Below are positions 43,978 to 53,990 of a stretch of DNA of 64,000 nucleotides, piece by piece. Origin of the DNA: Hankyongella ginsenosidimutans (GTDB lineage: Bacteria; Pseudomonadota; Alphaproteobacteria; Sphingomonadales; Sphingomonadaceae); assembly GCF_005144965.1 (NCBI RefSeq), contig NZ_CP039704.1, positions 1,426,001-1,490,000 on the forward strand, written 5' to 3'. The notes beneath the pieces were generated by a model, which did no database searches, was not told the DNA's origin, and was given only the letters and a program-made list of their open reading frames with translations. Numbering within the stretch: position 1 is the stretch's first letter; every line of letters starts with the position of its first letter. The position numbers and the translations under genes are program-made.

Positions 43978-45465
43978 ATGAGCGACAGACTCGACGACGC
44001 GCCGGCCGCAGCGCTACCGGTTGCGGTGCGCCCGGCAGCGCCCCTGCGCCAACCCGCGGAGCGCAAGCTGTTGCCGGCCCGCGGCTGAAGCGCATGCGCG
44101 CGCAACTGGGCCTGACCCAGACGCGCATGGCCGAGGAACTCGGCGTCTCGGTCAGCTATCTGAACCTGATCGAGCGCAACCAGCGGCCGGTGACGGCGCA
44201 GTTCCTCCTGCGGCTGGCCGACGCCTACAATCTCGACATCCGCGACCTGATGAGCGAGGGCGCCGAGCAGAGCCTGGCCGAAGTCCTCGAGGTGATGACC
44301 GACCCGCTGTTCATCGGCCTCGACGTCAGCCGCCAGGAACTCGACGGGTTCGTACAGGGCGAGCCGCTGATGGCGCGCGCGCTGGTCAAGCTCTATGACG
44401 CCTACCGCCGGCTGCGACTCGCGCCATCCACGGGGAGAGCGCTGCCGGGCGCGGCATCGACGCGCCGACCGGGCCGCTGGAGGATGTGCGCGACATCATC
44501 GAACGCAGCCGCAACCACTTCGCCGAGATCGACGTGCTGGCGGAAACCGTCGCCGAGGACATCCGGCTGTCCAGCGACGATCTGTTCGCCGGCCTGAAGG
44601 AACGGCTGCGCCAGCGGCACGGGATCACCGTGCGGGTGCTGCCGATCGAGGCGATGCCCGATGCGCTGCGCCGCTTCGACTTCCACCGCCAGGAGCTGCA
44701 CCTCTCCGAACTGCTGGATGCCGCCGGGCGCAACTTCAACTGCGCCCACCACCTGGGGCTGGTCGAGGCGCATGCGGAGATCAGCGCGGCGATCGAGGCG
44801 CTGTCCGTGGTCGACACCGCGACCCAGCGCCTGCTGCGCATCAACCTCGCCAACTATTTCGCCGCCGCGCTGATGATGCCTTACGGTCGCTTCCATGCCG
44901 CAGCCGAAACCTGCGGCTACGACCTGGAGCTGCTCGCCGCCCGGTTCGGCGCCAGCTTCGAGCAGGTGGCGCACCGGCTCACCACGCTGCAGCGACCGGG
45001 CCAGCGCGGCATTCCCTTCTTCATGATCCGGGTCGACCAGGCGGGCAACGTCTCGAAACGCTTCTCGGCGACGCGCTTCCACTTCTCGAAATACGGCGGC
45101 ACCTGCCCGATCTGGTGCGTGCACACCTGCTTCCGCCAGCCGGGAAGGTGATCACCCAGCTCGCCGAGGTGCCGGACGGCACGCTGTACTTCACCGTCGC
45201 CCGCACGGTGCGCAACGGCTGGACGCCCTGGGGCGGCATCGAGCCGTCGTTCGCGATCGGGGTCGGCTGCGAACTGCGCTACGCCAAGTCCATGGTCTAC
45301 ACGCGCGGGCTCGATCTGGTCAGCCCGCAGGCGACGCCGATCGGCCCCGGCTGCGCCATGTGCGAGCGCGCGCACTGCCGCCAGCGCAGCCAGCCGCCGG
45401 CCGGCCAGCGCCTGCTGGTGGAGGAGGGCGTGCGCGGCCCGGCACCTTACAGCTTCCAGCCCTGA
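43978..45465 (+). CDS. XRE-family short-chain acyl-CoA responsive regulator (RamB/ScfR type)
   Basis: ~495 aa: HTH_3 (R-A-Q-L-G-L-T-Q-T-R-M-A-E-E-L-G-V-S-V-S-Y-L), an IrrE/ImmA-like peptidase-fold domain (N-C-A-H-H-L-G-L, degenerate) and a C-terminal DUF2083/ScfRs domain with Cys in C-A-M-C-E-R-A-H-C. Such regulators control glyoxylate-cycle or acyl-CoA genes. ATG 43978 (M-S-D-R-L-D-D). Breaks near 44080, 44450 and 45150. An inverted repeat CCTCCCGC/GCGGGAGG follows at 45491. Confidence 0.85.
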
Positions 45466-45550
45466 GGAGCCACCCCGGCCTGCGGCCACCCCTCCCGCGT
45501 GCGGGAGGGAGAGGCTGTGTGCAGCAGGTGCACGTCCTGCCTTGTGGCCT

Positions 45551-45634
45551 TAGACCTTGATTCGTTGAAAAGAGCCTGATTCACGCCATCGGCGGAAAGC
45601 AGACATGCTTTCCGCCTCAGCCGATCAGGCTCTC
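45551..45634. mobile_element. MITE-like element (family C) forming a terminator hairpin
   Basis: TAGACCTTGATTCG, then GAGCCTGATTCACGCC and GCCGATCAGGCTC arms with inner GGCGGAAAGCA/TGCTTTCCGCC. Read leftward the hairpin is followed by CTTTTCAACG, so it may end the ncRNA transcribed from 45936. Confidence 0.6.
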
Positions 45635-45936
45635 GGGCAGGGGAACGACCGGCGCTTATCTGTCACGGGCATCCGGGGCTGGACGACTTGGGTGGTTGGT
45701 CAGGTCAAGTCGCGTCCAGACTTGTCTGATGCTCCGGCCTTCCCGTCCGCTTCGGGTGTGACTCCAGGCGGGGACCGCCTGCACGGACTTTGCACGGGAC
45801 ACGTGCCCCAGTTGGCCGCGAGCGGTGTATGCGAAGCTTCGGCTGGGTCACCGGATGGCTTCGCGCCGGTCGCCCCGGTGCGGGAGGGCACCGGGCTGCC
45901 GCCCCTGCCTGCCGTGATCAGGGGCTGCAGGGACGC
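45572..45936 (-). ncRNA. Predicted structured non-coding RNA, family not recognised
   Basis: A ~365-nt transcript is predicted between convergent genes: near-consensus promoter at 45942-45970, start near 45936, hairpin with T-run at the left end. The body has many self-complementary stretches on the minus strand: GCCCCTG/CAGGGGC, CCCGGTGC/GCACCGGG, GGGGCACGTGTCCC, and CAGACAAGTC/GACTTGACCTG. It has no ribosome site or convincing ORF. It does not match tmRNA (no T-loop or tag ORF), SRP RNA, RNase P RNA or a cobalamin riboswitch by eye. 6S RNA cannot be excluded. Confidence 0.55.
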
Positions 45937-45941
45937 TCCAT

Positions 45942-45970
45942 CATATAGCCAATATGGTTATAAATGTCAA
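45942..45970 (-). promoter_or_regulatory. Sigma-70 promoter for the predicted ncRNA
   Basis: Minus strand TTGACA (complement of 45965-45970), a 17-base spacer and TATATG (complement of 45942-45947). It is the best -35/-10 match I see in the window and points away from the TPR gene toward the structured region. Confidence 0.7.
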
Positions 45971-45985
45971 GTGGAATGTGCCGAT

Positions 45986-46726
45986 CTACTGCCCGGTGCC
46001 GTCGAGGTTCTGCCGGGCGAGGTTCGCGGAGTCGGGGTCGCGCGCCGCATTGTCGACGGCGGCTTGCCAGTCCTTGCGCGCGCCTGCCATGTCGCCGGCG
46101 CGGGCGCGGGCGTTGCCGCGCTCCAGCCGGATCGCGGGATCGTCCGGATCGAGGGCGAACGCCTGTTCGACAGCGCCCGCCGCCCCTGCTGTGTCGCCGG
46201 CGCGGCGCTGGGCGGTCGCCAGCAGCAGCCAGATGTCGGCGCGCTTGGGCAGTTCCTTGGCCGCGCTGCGCAGGTCGGCGATGCTCGCTGGCCAGTCCTG
46301 CGTGCTGGCGGCGGCACGGGCGCGGTCCACCAGCATCTCCGCGTAGCGCTCGGGTTCGGCCTGGACGAGCGCGATCGCCCGACTGAGCGCGGCGCGCGCC
46401 TCGGCCGGGCGGTTGGCGAGCAGCCAGGCGTTGCCGGCCTGTGCCAGCAGTTCGGCAGTCAAAGCCGGCTTGGCCGCCGCCTCGGCTGCGGCCTCGAGGG
46501 TCCGCGCGCCCTCGGCCGGCTGCTTGCTCGCGGCCTGTGCGACGCCGAGGCAATGCAACGCCGCCACCCCGCCGCCGCGCCTGGTCCAGGTCTCCGCCTC
46601 CAGCAGGGCGTCGGCGGGCGCGCGCTGCGCCTTGTCGAGGCAGCGACGATAATCGATGACGGGCTGCCGCGGGTCCGCAGGTGGGGTCTGCGTGGCGACG
46701 ACAGCGGCGATGAGAAGGGAAATCAT
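45986..46726 (-). CDS. TPR-repeat protein, probably periplasmic
   Basis: Intact 246 aa. A short hydrophobic leader (M-I-S-L-L-I-A-A-V-V-A) then Ala-rich helices with tetratricopeptide spacing (A-W-L-L-A-N-R-P-A-E-A-R-A-A-L-S-R-A; D-P-D-D-P-A-I-R-L-E-R-G-N). Interaction scaffold; partners unknown. Ends N-L-D-G-T-G-Q. Confidence 0.7.
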   Translation of the reverse strand: MISLLIAAVVATQTPPADPRQPVIDYRRCLDKAQRAPADALLEAETWTRRGGGVAALHCLGVAQAASKQPAEGARTLEAAAEAAAKPALTAELLAQAGNAWLLANRPAEARAALSRAIALVQAEPERYAEMLVDRARAAASTQDWPASIADLRSAAKELPKRADIWLLLATAQRRAGDTAGAAGAVEQAFALDPDDPAIRLERGNARARAGDMAGARKDWQAAVDNAARDPDSANLARQNLDGTGQ

Positions 46727-46736
46727 GCTGCGAATC

Positions 46737-46773
46737 TAGGGTCAGGACTCATTCTTAACGAGTCCTGACCCTA
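46737..46773. mobile_element. 37-bp TA-bounded palindrome (family K)
   Basis: TAGGGTCAGGACTC and GAGTCCTGACCCTA are perfect 14-bp arms with a 9-bp centre, between the TPR gene start and the YHS terminator. Confidence 0.65.
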
Positions 46774-46820
46774 GGTGATTTGCCCGCAAGCGCGAGGCCG
46801 CATCATCCGGGCCACATATG

Positions 46821-46858
46821 AAAACCCCTCCGTCTGCCGCAGGGGCAAACGGAGGGGC
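46821..46858 (-). terminator. Rho-independent terminator of the YHS gene
   Basis: On the minus strand CCCCTCCGT...ACGGAGGGG hairpin followed by TTTTC. Confidence 0.75.
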
Positions 46859-46878
46859 CAAATTCACGCGACGGGGCT

Positions 46879-47358
46879 TCAGCCGTCGATCGAACGGGTC
46901 TTCACTTGCGGCCAGTTCGCATCGGCCTTCTTGATGTTGCCCGGGATATCCTTGCTCCAGGTCTTGGCGATGTCCGGATCCTTGTTGAAGTAGAGCTTGC
47001 CGTTCACCACCGTGCCGGTCGAGGGGTCCGTGCGGAACTTGCGCTCAACCGAGGCGCCATAGGCGCAGAAACCGCCATACTGCGGGGCGTAGGCCACCGG
47101 CTTGGCGTCGAACTTCGCCTTGTTGGCAGCGTCGGCGAAGTAATAGGTCGCACCTTGATACTTCGAGGCGAACTGCGCCTTGCCGGGCACGCCCTTGCCG
47201 CCGAAGTAGGATACCGGGTCCTGACCGTGGATCGCGACACCCTTGGCGTCGACGAACACTTCATCCTTCGCGAAAGCCGGCGTGGCAACCAGCGGCGCAC
47301 TGAAGGCCAGGGTCGCAAGAGCGCCGAGAACGATACGACGCGTTGTCATGGTGATCAT
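46879..47358 (-). CDS. Exported YHS-domain protein
   Basis: Intact 159 aa. A signal peptide with a twin-Arg-like start (M-T-T-R-R-I-V-L-G-A-L-A-T-L) precedes the YHS core A-I-H-G-Q-D-P-V-S-Y-F and Y-A-P-Q-Y-G-G-F-C-A-Y-G. The YHS family is linked to metal or copper handling; function unproven. ATG 47358 has GAGGAG 7 bases upstream. An 18-bp palindrome lies in the promoter. Confidence 0.85.
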   Translation of the reverse strand: MITMTTRRIVLGALATLAFSAPLVATPAFAKDEVFVDAKGVAIHGQDPVSYFGGKGVPGKAQFASKYQGATYYFADAANKAKFDAKPVAYAPQYGGFCAYGASVERKFRTDPSTGTVVNGKLYFNKDPDIAKTWSKDIPGNIKKADANWPQVKTRSIDG

Positions 47359-47375
47359 AGCTGTCTCCTCTGTTG

Positions 47376-47393
47376 GTAAACAGAACTGTTTAC
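47376..47393. promoter_or_regulatory. Perfect palindromic operator-like site upstream of the YHS gene
   Basis: GTAAACAGAACTGTTTAC, 18 bases upstream of the start codon, matches the site at 24104-24121. TetR-type operators have this form. The regulator is not in the window. Confidence 0.6.
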
Positions 47394-47582
47394 ACAAGGG
47401 CGCTTCGGTGGCGGAAGCCATCTGGTTACAGACAGGAACAGGACATGAGAAATATTCCTCCAGCACCCGGATCGGCATATTACGCCTTCGCCCGCGCGCC
47501 GACAATCATGGTTAATTCCTGGGAGTGGATCATTCAGAAATATTGCCGCTCACCCTCGTTCCAGGAGACCTGTGCGCGGATG
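47394..47582. other. Gene-free stretch
   Basis: About 190 bases with no ORF of coding character; the next ~240 bases are repeats. Nothing recognisable apart from moderate AT-rich words near 47440-47540. Confidence 0.35.
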
Positions 47583-47673
47583 CAAAATCCTCCCCTTCAA
47601 GGGAGGTGTCCGTCTGAAAGGCGGACGGTGGGATAAGAAAATGCCAAGTATCCGCTGCCCCTCCACCACCCCA
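47583..47673. repeat. Intergenic hairpin repeat (family M)
   Basis: CCTCCCCTTCAAGGGAGG, GTCCGTCTGAAAGGCGGACG and CCCCTCCACCACCCC blocks, the same set as at 28709-28832 with a different spacer. Confidence 0.55.
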
Positions 47674-47818
47674 GAGCCTTTCCGACTGAGCTTGAGGCAC
47701 TTGTGTTTAAGTGCCTCAAGCGAAAGCGATAAGAAAGGCTCTCACTCTTCGTGTAGACCCTTCTTGTTCATTTTGATTGCCTCACCAAAAGTGATCCAAT
47801 CAAAAACGGCAAAGTCTA
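47672..47818. mobile_element. Composite A-B MITE-like element, inverted copy
   Basis: Opposite orientation to 23124 and 36783: AGAGCCTTTCCGACTGAG...GAAAGGCTCT then GTAGACCCTTC...AAAGTCTA. Its intact loop CACTTGTGTTTAAGTG documents the empty site of the nested element at 23250. Confidence 0.75.
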
Positions 47819-48037
47819 GGACTGCGCCGGGCGCACCTGCAACCTTACGCTTTCAGCGCTCTTATACAAGCTCCGTCGCTCCGGAGCCGGCCACAACGCC
47901 GAAGGGCGCAGACCGTCCACGTCCTGCGATTGAGCGGCGCATGACCATCTCTCGCTCGCTGCTCTTGGCTGTTATGTTCGGCCCAAGTGCAGTAGACTGC
48001 TGCCTGTCGCCCACGCGTAACATGGGGAGACCACGCG
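47819..48037. other. Leader region of the VOC gene
   Basis: About 220 GC-rich bases upstream of the VOC gene without a recognisable gene or repeat; a weak ribosome site (GGGGAGA) precedes ATG 48038. Confidence 0.35.
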
Positions 48038-48505
48038 ATGACCGAGCAGCAGACTGTAACCGCCTATCTGACCGTGAAGGACGCCCTGGGCGCTATCGAT
48101 TTCTGCACCCGCGTGTTCGGCGCCGTCGTCACCACCGAGCCGCTGATGATGTCGGACGGCACGGTCGGCCATGCTGCCCTCAAGGTCGGCAACACGCAGA
48201 TCATGCTGGCGGATGAATTTCCCCAGATGGGCTTTGTCTCGCCCGAGGCTCTGGGCGGCACGCCGGTTGCGTTCATAGTGCGGGTCGAAGATTGCGACGC
48301 CGCCTATGACATGGCGATGCGTGAAGGTGCCATGTCTTTGAGCCCGCCGGAAAACCAGTTCTGGGGCGACCGCATGGCGCGCATCATGTGCCCCTATGGT
48401 TACCGCTGGAACCTGGCCGCGAAGGTTGAGGACGTCAGCGACGCCGAGATGCGCGACCGCCTGGTCGCCATGCAGGCCTACACACCAGCCAGCGAGGACT
48501 CGTGA
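48038..48505 (+). CDS. VOC-superfamily (PhnB/glyoxalase-like) protein
   Basis: Intact 155 aa. The paired beta-alpha-beta-beta-beta modules of the glyoxalase/bleomycin-resistance fold: V-T-A-Y-L-T-V-K-D-A-L-G-A-I-D-F, H-A-A-L-K-V-G-N-T-Q-I-M-L-A-D-E and W-G-D-R-M-A-R-I-M-C-P-Y-G-Y-R-W. This is the PhnB-like subgroup, usually without proven activity. Confidence 0.82.
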   Translation: MTEQQTVTAYLTVKDALGAIDFCTRVFGAVVTTEPLMMSDGTVGHAALKVGNTQIMLADEFPQMGFVSPEALGGTPVAFIVRVEDCDAAYDMAMREGAMSLSPPENQFWGDRMARIMCPYGYRWNLAAKVEDVSDAEMRDRLVAMQAYTPASEDS

Positions 48506-48533
48506 GCTGACGCTGCGCCCAAGCGCGCAAGGC

Positions 48534-49076
48534 TCAGGAGGAAGCCACCCGGCGTCCGAAGCTGCGCCGGGGCTGGCCGAAGCTGGGCGCAACGGGGTCC
48601 GCCAGCGCTGCGGGCCGGGCGAAGGCCGCCACGGGCGGCGGTGCCTCCAGCCGGTCGAGCGCCGTGTCGATCAGGCGGTCCAGCCTGCGCGCCACCGGCC
48701 CCTTGCGGGAGACCTGCCACCCGGCCCCAGCACCAGCCACAGCCCGGGAAACAGCAGCCAGTGCTGGAACAGGCCCCAGGTCACACCGGTCACGAACGCC
48801 AGCAGCCAGGTGCGCGGCAGCATGTCGGGCACCGCGTAGCGCCACTGGCTTTGCGTGCGGTGATTGTAGAGCGCGACCGCCACGCCGGACCAGCTGATGA
48901 CGCTCACCCGGTCGCCGTCCGCCAGATCGAAGCTGTCGCCCGGCGTTGGCGCGTCGCACAGCCCCTGGTCCCAGGCCACCATCAGCGGCCGCGCGATCAC
49001 CACCGCACCGGCGCGCACGGCGATCATCGTCTCGTCCAGGGGCACCCCAGAATTTGCGTTTCCACAGGCCGAACAT
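48534..49076 (-). CDS. Unrecognised membrane protein
   Basis: ~180 aa. An N-terminal soluble part (I-A-V-R-A-G-A-V-V-I-A-R-P-L-M-V-A-W), then hydrophobic L-L-A-F-V-T-G-V-T-W-G-L-F and L-L-F-P-G-L-W-L-V-L, then a basic C-terminal tail ending R-R-V-A-S-S. Start ATG 49076 (M-F-G-L-W-K-R-K-F-W) with losses near 49045 and 48730. No family recognised. Confidence 0.5.
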   Translation of the reverse strand: MFGLWKRKFWGAPGRDDDRRARRCGGDRAAADGGLGPGAVRRANAGRQLRSGGRRPGERHQLVRRGGRALQSPHAKPVALRGARHAAAHLAAGVRDRCDLGPVPALAAVSRAVAGAGAGWQVSRKGPVARRLDRLIDTALDRLEAPPPVAAFARPAALADPVAPSFGQPRRSFGRRVASS

Positions 49077-49149
49077 CGCACCAGCCTAGCCGAGCGTCGC
49101 TAACGGACTGTGCAGGCTTGTGGTTAAGGCAGCTCTCCGCGATGACGTT

Positions 49150-49245
49150 CGCTGGGCCTGGCGTCATCGCGAGCGCCGCCAGCGCGTGGCGATCCATGAA
49201 ATCACAGGTGTTCCTGGATCGCTTCGGCGCTTTGCGGCTCGCAAT
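49150..49245. repeat. Intergenic repeat (family E)
   Basis: CGTCATCGCGAGCGCC...TTCCTGGATCGCTTCGG...CGCAATGACC: inverted CGTCAT/CGCAATGAC ends and an internal GGATCG motif, matching the interior of the element at 55774-55921. Confidence 0.5.
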
Positions 49246-49290
49246 GACCGTTCCCCTGAAGAAGAAAGACCGGGGTTCAAAATAGAGGGC

Positions 49291-49467
49291 TAGCCCCTGA
49301 TGACTTTAGGTTGACCCACACGCCATCGCGCGGTTGCACACGCGCCGCTCACCCTGAGCTGGACGAAGGGCTGAGCGGCTCGTGGTTCGTCCAGGCTCAC
49401 CACGAGCGGATTTTACAGCCTGCTCCGTGAAGATCGGAATGGCGATCCCATCCAATGTCATCAAACT

Positions 49468-49470
<3 letters not shown>
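49291..49470. mobile_element. MITE-like element (family D) at the dnaB stop
   Basis: 180 bp from TAGCCCCTGATGACTTTAGG to GTCATCAAACTCTA, the most complete family-D copy. Its right TA-G (minus strand) is the dnaB stop codon. Confidence 0.75.
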
Positions 49471-50957
<1,487 letters not shown>

Positions 50958-51054
50958 GATTCAACCCTTCTGCCTCAAGAAGGGCAGTGACCCAACAGGA
51001 AGCATCAGAATTGAGGTCTGTGGATAGCGGGGATCACGGATATGGTTTGTCCGC

Positions 51055-51089
51055 CCCAAAGCAAACGCCGCCCCGGAGCGGAGCGGCGT
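51055..51089 (-). terminator. Hairpin after rplI
   Basis: Minus strand ACGCCGC...GCGGCGT stem followed by TTTGCTTTGG, between rplI and dnaB. It may end or attenuate the ribosomal operon. Confidence 0.55.
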
Positions 51090-51112
51090 CTGTCTTGCGG
51101 CGCTTGAAAGGC

Positions 51113-51700
51113 TCAGGCGGCGGCGTCTTCGGTGGCGTCTTCAGCCGGGCCGGCGTCTGCTTCGGCCTGGGCTTGCGCCTCCGCCTGGGCTTCGGCGTCT
51201 TCGGCCGCCTGCATGTCGGCAAGCGTCACGCCCTTCGCCTGCAGTTCGGCTTCCTCGGCCGAGCGGGCGACGTTGGCTTCGATGACCAGGGTGACTTCCG
51301 GGTGCAGCACCAGGCGCACCTTGTGCAGGCCCAGCGTCTTGATCGGCTTGTCGAGCACGACCTGGGTCTTGCTCACCTTGACGGCGCCCTCGCTCAGCGC
51401 GTCGGCGACGTCGCGGGACGACACCGAGCCGTAGAGCTGGCCAAGCTCGGAGGCCTGGCGGATCAGCACCACGGTCTTGCCCTCCAGCGCCTTGGCGTCC
51501 TGTTCGGCGGCGGTGCGGCGCTTGGCGTTGTCGGCCTCGATCTGCGCGCGTTGGGCAACGAACAGCTTGCGGTTCGCCTCATTGGCGCGCAGCGCCTTCT
51601 TCTGCGGCAGCAGATAGTTGCGTGCAAAGCCGGTCTTCACCGTGACTTCGTCGCCAATGGTGCCGAGGCGTTCGATACGTTCCAGCAGGATTACTTGCAT
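51113..51700 (-). CDS. rplI: 50S ribosomal protein L9
   Basis: Intact 195 aa: M-Q-V-I-L-L-E-R-I-E-R-L-G, G-F-A-R-N-Y-L-L-P-Q-K-K-A, and the C-terminal domain ending in an unusually long Ala/Glu-rich tail (A-E-A-Q-A-E-A-Q-A-Q-A-E). Acidic tails on L9 are common in alphaproteobacteria. Confidence 0.95.
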   Translation of the reverse strand: MQVILLERIERLGTIGDEVTVKTGFARNYLLPQKKALRANEANRKLFVAQRAQIEADNAKRRTAAEQDAKALEGKTVVLIRQASELGQLYGSVSSRDVADALSEGAVKVSKTQVVLDKPIKTLGLHKVRLVLHPEVTLVIEANVARSAEEAELQAKGVTLADMQAAEDAEAQAEAQAQAEADAGPAEDATEDAAA

Positions 51701-51712
51701 GGGTCGCCTCCG

Positions 51713-51935
51713 TTAGCGCACGAGGTAGGGCAGCAGCCCCAGGTGACGGGCGCGCTTGATGGCCTGCGCCAGTTCGCGCTGCTTCTTGTTCGAGACCGCC
51801 GTGATGCGGGCCGGGACGATCTTGCCGCGTTCCGACACGAAGCCGGAGAGCAGGCGGATATCCTTGTAGTCGATGATCGGCGCATTCGGGCCCGAGAACG
51901 GGCAGCTCTTGCGCCGGCGGAAAAGGACGTGCCAT
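51713..51935 (-). CDS. rpsR: 30S ribosomal protein S18
   Basis: ~74 aa: [41 protein letters not shown] 51935 (M-A-R-P-F-F) needs one T restored in a T-run near 51925; without it the essential protein would be truncated, which supports a sequencing error. Confidence 0.93.
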
Positions 51936-51959
51936 GGTCGAATGGTCCTTGCGCGAGAG

Positions 51960-52400
51960 TTAGAAACGGGGCCGGCGTTCGCCGCCAGCGCGCTCCGGGC
52001 GCGCCGGGCGATCACCACGATCGCCGCCGGGGCGATCGAAGCCGCGCTCCGGGCGGTCGCTGCGCTCGGCGCGCTCGCGGTCCCGGCGCATCATCGCCGA
52101 GGGTTCGGCGTCAAGGGCCTCGACGCGCACGGTGAGGAAGCGGATGATGTCTTCGCTCAGGTTCGCATTGCGCTCCACTTCCTGAACGGCCGCGGCAGGC
52201 GCGTCGACGTTCAGCAGCACATAATGCGCCTTGCGGTTCTTGCGGATGCGGTAGGTCAGCGTGCGCAGACCCCAGTATTCGGTCTTGGTGACCTTGCCGC
52301 CCTGCTCTTCGACGATCTGGCTGAACTGTGCGGCGATGGCGTCGACCTGCGACGTGCCCAGATCCTGGCGCGCCAGAAAAACATGCTCGTACAACGGCAT
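51960..52400 (-). CDS. rpsF: 30S ribosomal protein S6
   Basis: Intact 146 aa. The S6 domain [10 protein letters not shown] and [18 protein letters not shown] is followed by a long Arg/Asp/Gly/Pro-rich tail ([12 protein letters not shown]) as in other alphaproteobacteria. First gene of rpsF-rpsR-rplI. Confidence 0.95.
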   Translation of the reverse strand: MPLYEHVFLARQDLGTSQVDAIAAQFSQIVEEQGGKVTKTEYWGLRTLTYRIRKNRKAHYVLLNVDAPAAAVQEVERNANLSEDIIRFLTVRVEALDAEPSAMMRRDRERAERSDRPERGFDRPGGDRGDRPARPERAGGERRPRF

Positions 52401-52538
52401 GAATGACTCTCCTCTATGCCGATCGAACGGGCACCTGTTGAGGTCCGTACTCCGGCTGGCTACAAAAACCAGCGGCAGGCTTTTGGGCCCGCCGCCGGAA
52501 GCGCGCTCTATGACTCAAAACGCGCGGGTTTGCAAGCG

Positions 52539-53675
52539 TCAGGCACCGACCGAACCGTAGAGCGCCCACAGCGAGGCGACACCGGCGAACGGCGTATCGC
52601 CAGCCGCGACTTTCTTCAGTGTTGCCGTGCCCTGCGGACGCTGGCCGGCGCGGATCTGCGCGATGCCGAGCTGGGTCAGCGCTTCGGCGTCGCCGCCTGC
52701 GGCTGCCTTGCTGAGCGCGGGGATGGCGCGTGCGAAATCACCGTTGCCGAGCAGCAGCTTGCCAGCCTTCAGCTGGTCTGCGGGCGCAGCACTTGCGAGC
52801 AGCTTGGCCGCTTCCGCAGCAGATGCGTTGGCGCGGGCGGTCGCTGCTTCCAGGAGCTTGCGGCTCATGTCGTCGTCGGCGAGCTTGCCGGCGTCCCTGG
52901 CCTTCTGCAGCGCATTGGCAGCAAGGCCCGGCTGACCGCCGAGGATCGAGAGTTTGGCGAACGTCTGGTAATCGTCTTCGCCGAGCGTCCCGGTCTCGTT
53001 CATCAGCATCATCAGCGCCAGTTGTGGCGCTGGCGGCAGGCCGGCCTTCTTCAGTTCGGTCAGCAGGCGCTGCCAGTTGGCCTTGGACGGATCGAGGCGG
53101 ATCAGGCGCTCGACGGTCTCCAGATAGCCCTTCTTGTCGCCCATCTTGTACTGGATGCCGGACAGGTTCACCAGCCAGCCCTTGTCGACCTTGCCCGACT
53201 TCAGCATCTTTTCGTACATCTTGCCGGCGTCCGCCAGCTTGCCCTGCTGGTAGTAGGACTGGGCGATGATCTCCTGCATCTGGGTGTTGCCGGGCGCGCG
53301 CTGCGCGGCGGCGATGGCGTTGCCGTACTGGCCGGCGCGGTAGTAGAGCGGCGCCAGTTGCGCCGGCGAGCCACCGGCCGCCTGCAGCTCGGTCGCCGCC
53401 TTCGCCCACTGGCCGAGCGATGTGTAGACGTAGGCCGCCGTCTCGGCGACCTTCTTCTTCTGGTTGGCGTCGCTGGCCTTGCCGCGCGCTTCCGCGATCT
53501 TGCTTTCCGCGAGCGCCAGGTTGCGCTTCTTGGCGGCGTCCACGGCGGCCTGCAGCGGCTTGCCGACCGCAGGCGGCAGCGCCTGGGCGTGCGCCGCCGT
53601 TGCGGTCAGGGCGATCCCGGCCGGTGCGGCCGCGCCCAGCAGCAGGGCGGTCATAAGTGATTTGTATGCCTTCAC
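52539..53675 (-). CDS. Secreted TPR-repeat protein
   Basis: Intact 378 aa with a clear signal peptide (M-T-A-L-L-L-G-A-A-A-P-A-G-I-A-L-T-A-T-A-A-H-A). About eight helical repeats follow (A-Y-V-Y-T-S-L-G-Q-W-A-K-A-A; S-Y-Y-Q-Q-G-K-L-A-D-A-G-K-M-Y-E-K). Likely a periplasmic protein-protein interaction scaffold. Monocistronic, divergent from fabD. Confidence 0.75.
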   Translation of the reverse strand: MKAYKSLMTALLLGAAAPAGIALTATAAHAQALPPAVGKPLQAAVDAAKKRNLALAESKIAEARGKASDANQKKKVAETAAYVYTSLGQWAKAATELQAAGGSPAQLAPLYYRAGQYGNAIAAAQRAPGNTQMQEIIAQSYYQQGKLADAGKMYEKMLKSGKVDKGWLVNLSGIQYKMGDKKGYLETVERLIRLDPSKANWQRLLTELKKAGLPPAPQLALMMLMNETGTLGEDDYQTFAKLSILGGQPGLAANALQKARDAGKLADDDMSRKLLEAATARANASAAEAAKLLASAAPADQLKAGKLLLGNGDFARAIPALSKAAAGGDAEALTQLGIAQIRAGQRPQGTATLKKVAAGDTPFAGVASLWALYGSVGA

Positions 53676-53990
53676 GATGTTCTTCTCCCGATAATCTCAA
53701 AACAGGCGCGCGCCGCTCGGTGACGTCGTGCGCCGATTCCTGAACCCCGCCCGCGCAATCTTGTCCCGCCGCAGTATCGCGAACGGTGTGGCATTTTGCA
53801 AGACTGAATGCCCATGTAGCGTGCGGCGCCGGGGCGGCCAAGCCCGCAATCGCCTGACATGCCCCAACAAAACTTGACCCGCGATGAACGGTGCCCGTCG
53901 TGCCGGTCATGATCGCGGGCATGCGGAGCAACTTGCGCCGCTGCGAATCGCCGAATAGACCTCGGCGTTCGGCATCATGCGAGGTCATAC
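53676..53990. other. Divergent promoter region between the TPR gene and fabD
   Basis: About 315 bases, moderately GC-rich. A GAGG site precedes fabD. I see no palindromic element and no convincing promoter pair. Confidence 0.4.

Noticed and set aside
45700..45891. 63-codon minus-strand ORF within the predicted ncRNA
   Set aside because: No ribosome site, low-complexity composition, and it lies within strongly self-complementary sequence; better explained as structured RNA.
45640..45936. Cobalamin riboswitch or tmRNA
   Set aside because: Some GGGAAGGC-like and hairpin words are present, but no B12 box, no T-loop, no tag ORF, and no downstream gene to regulate.
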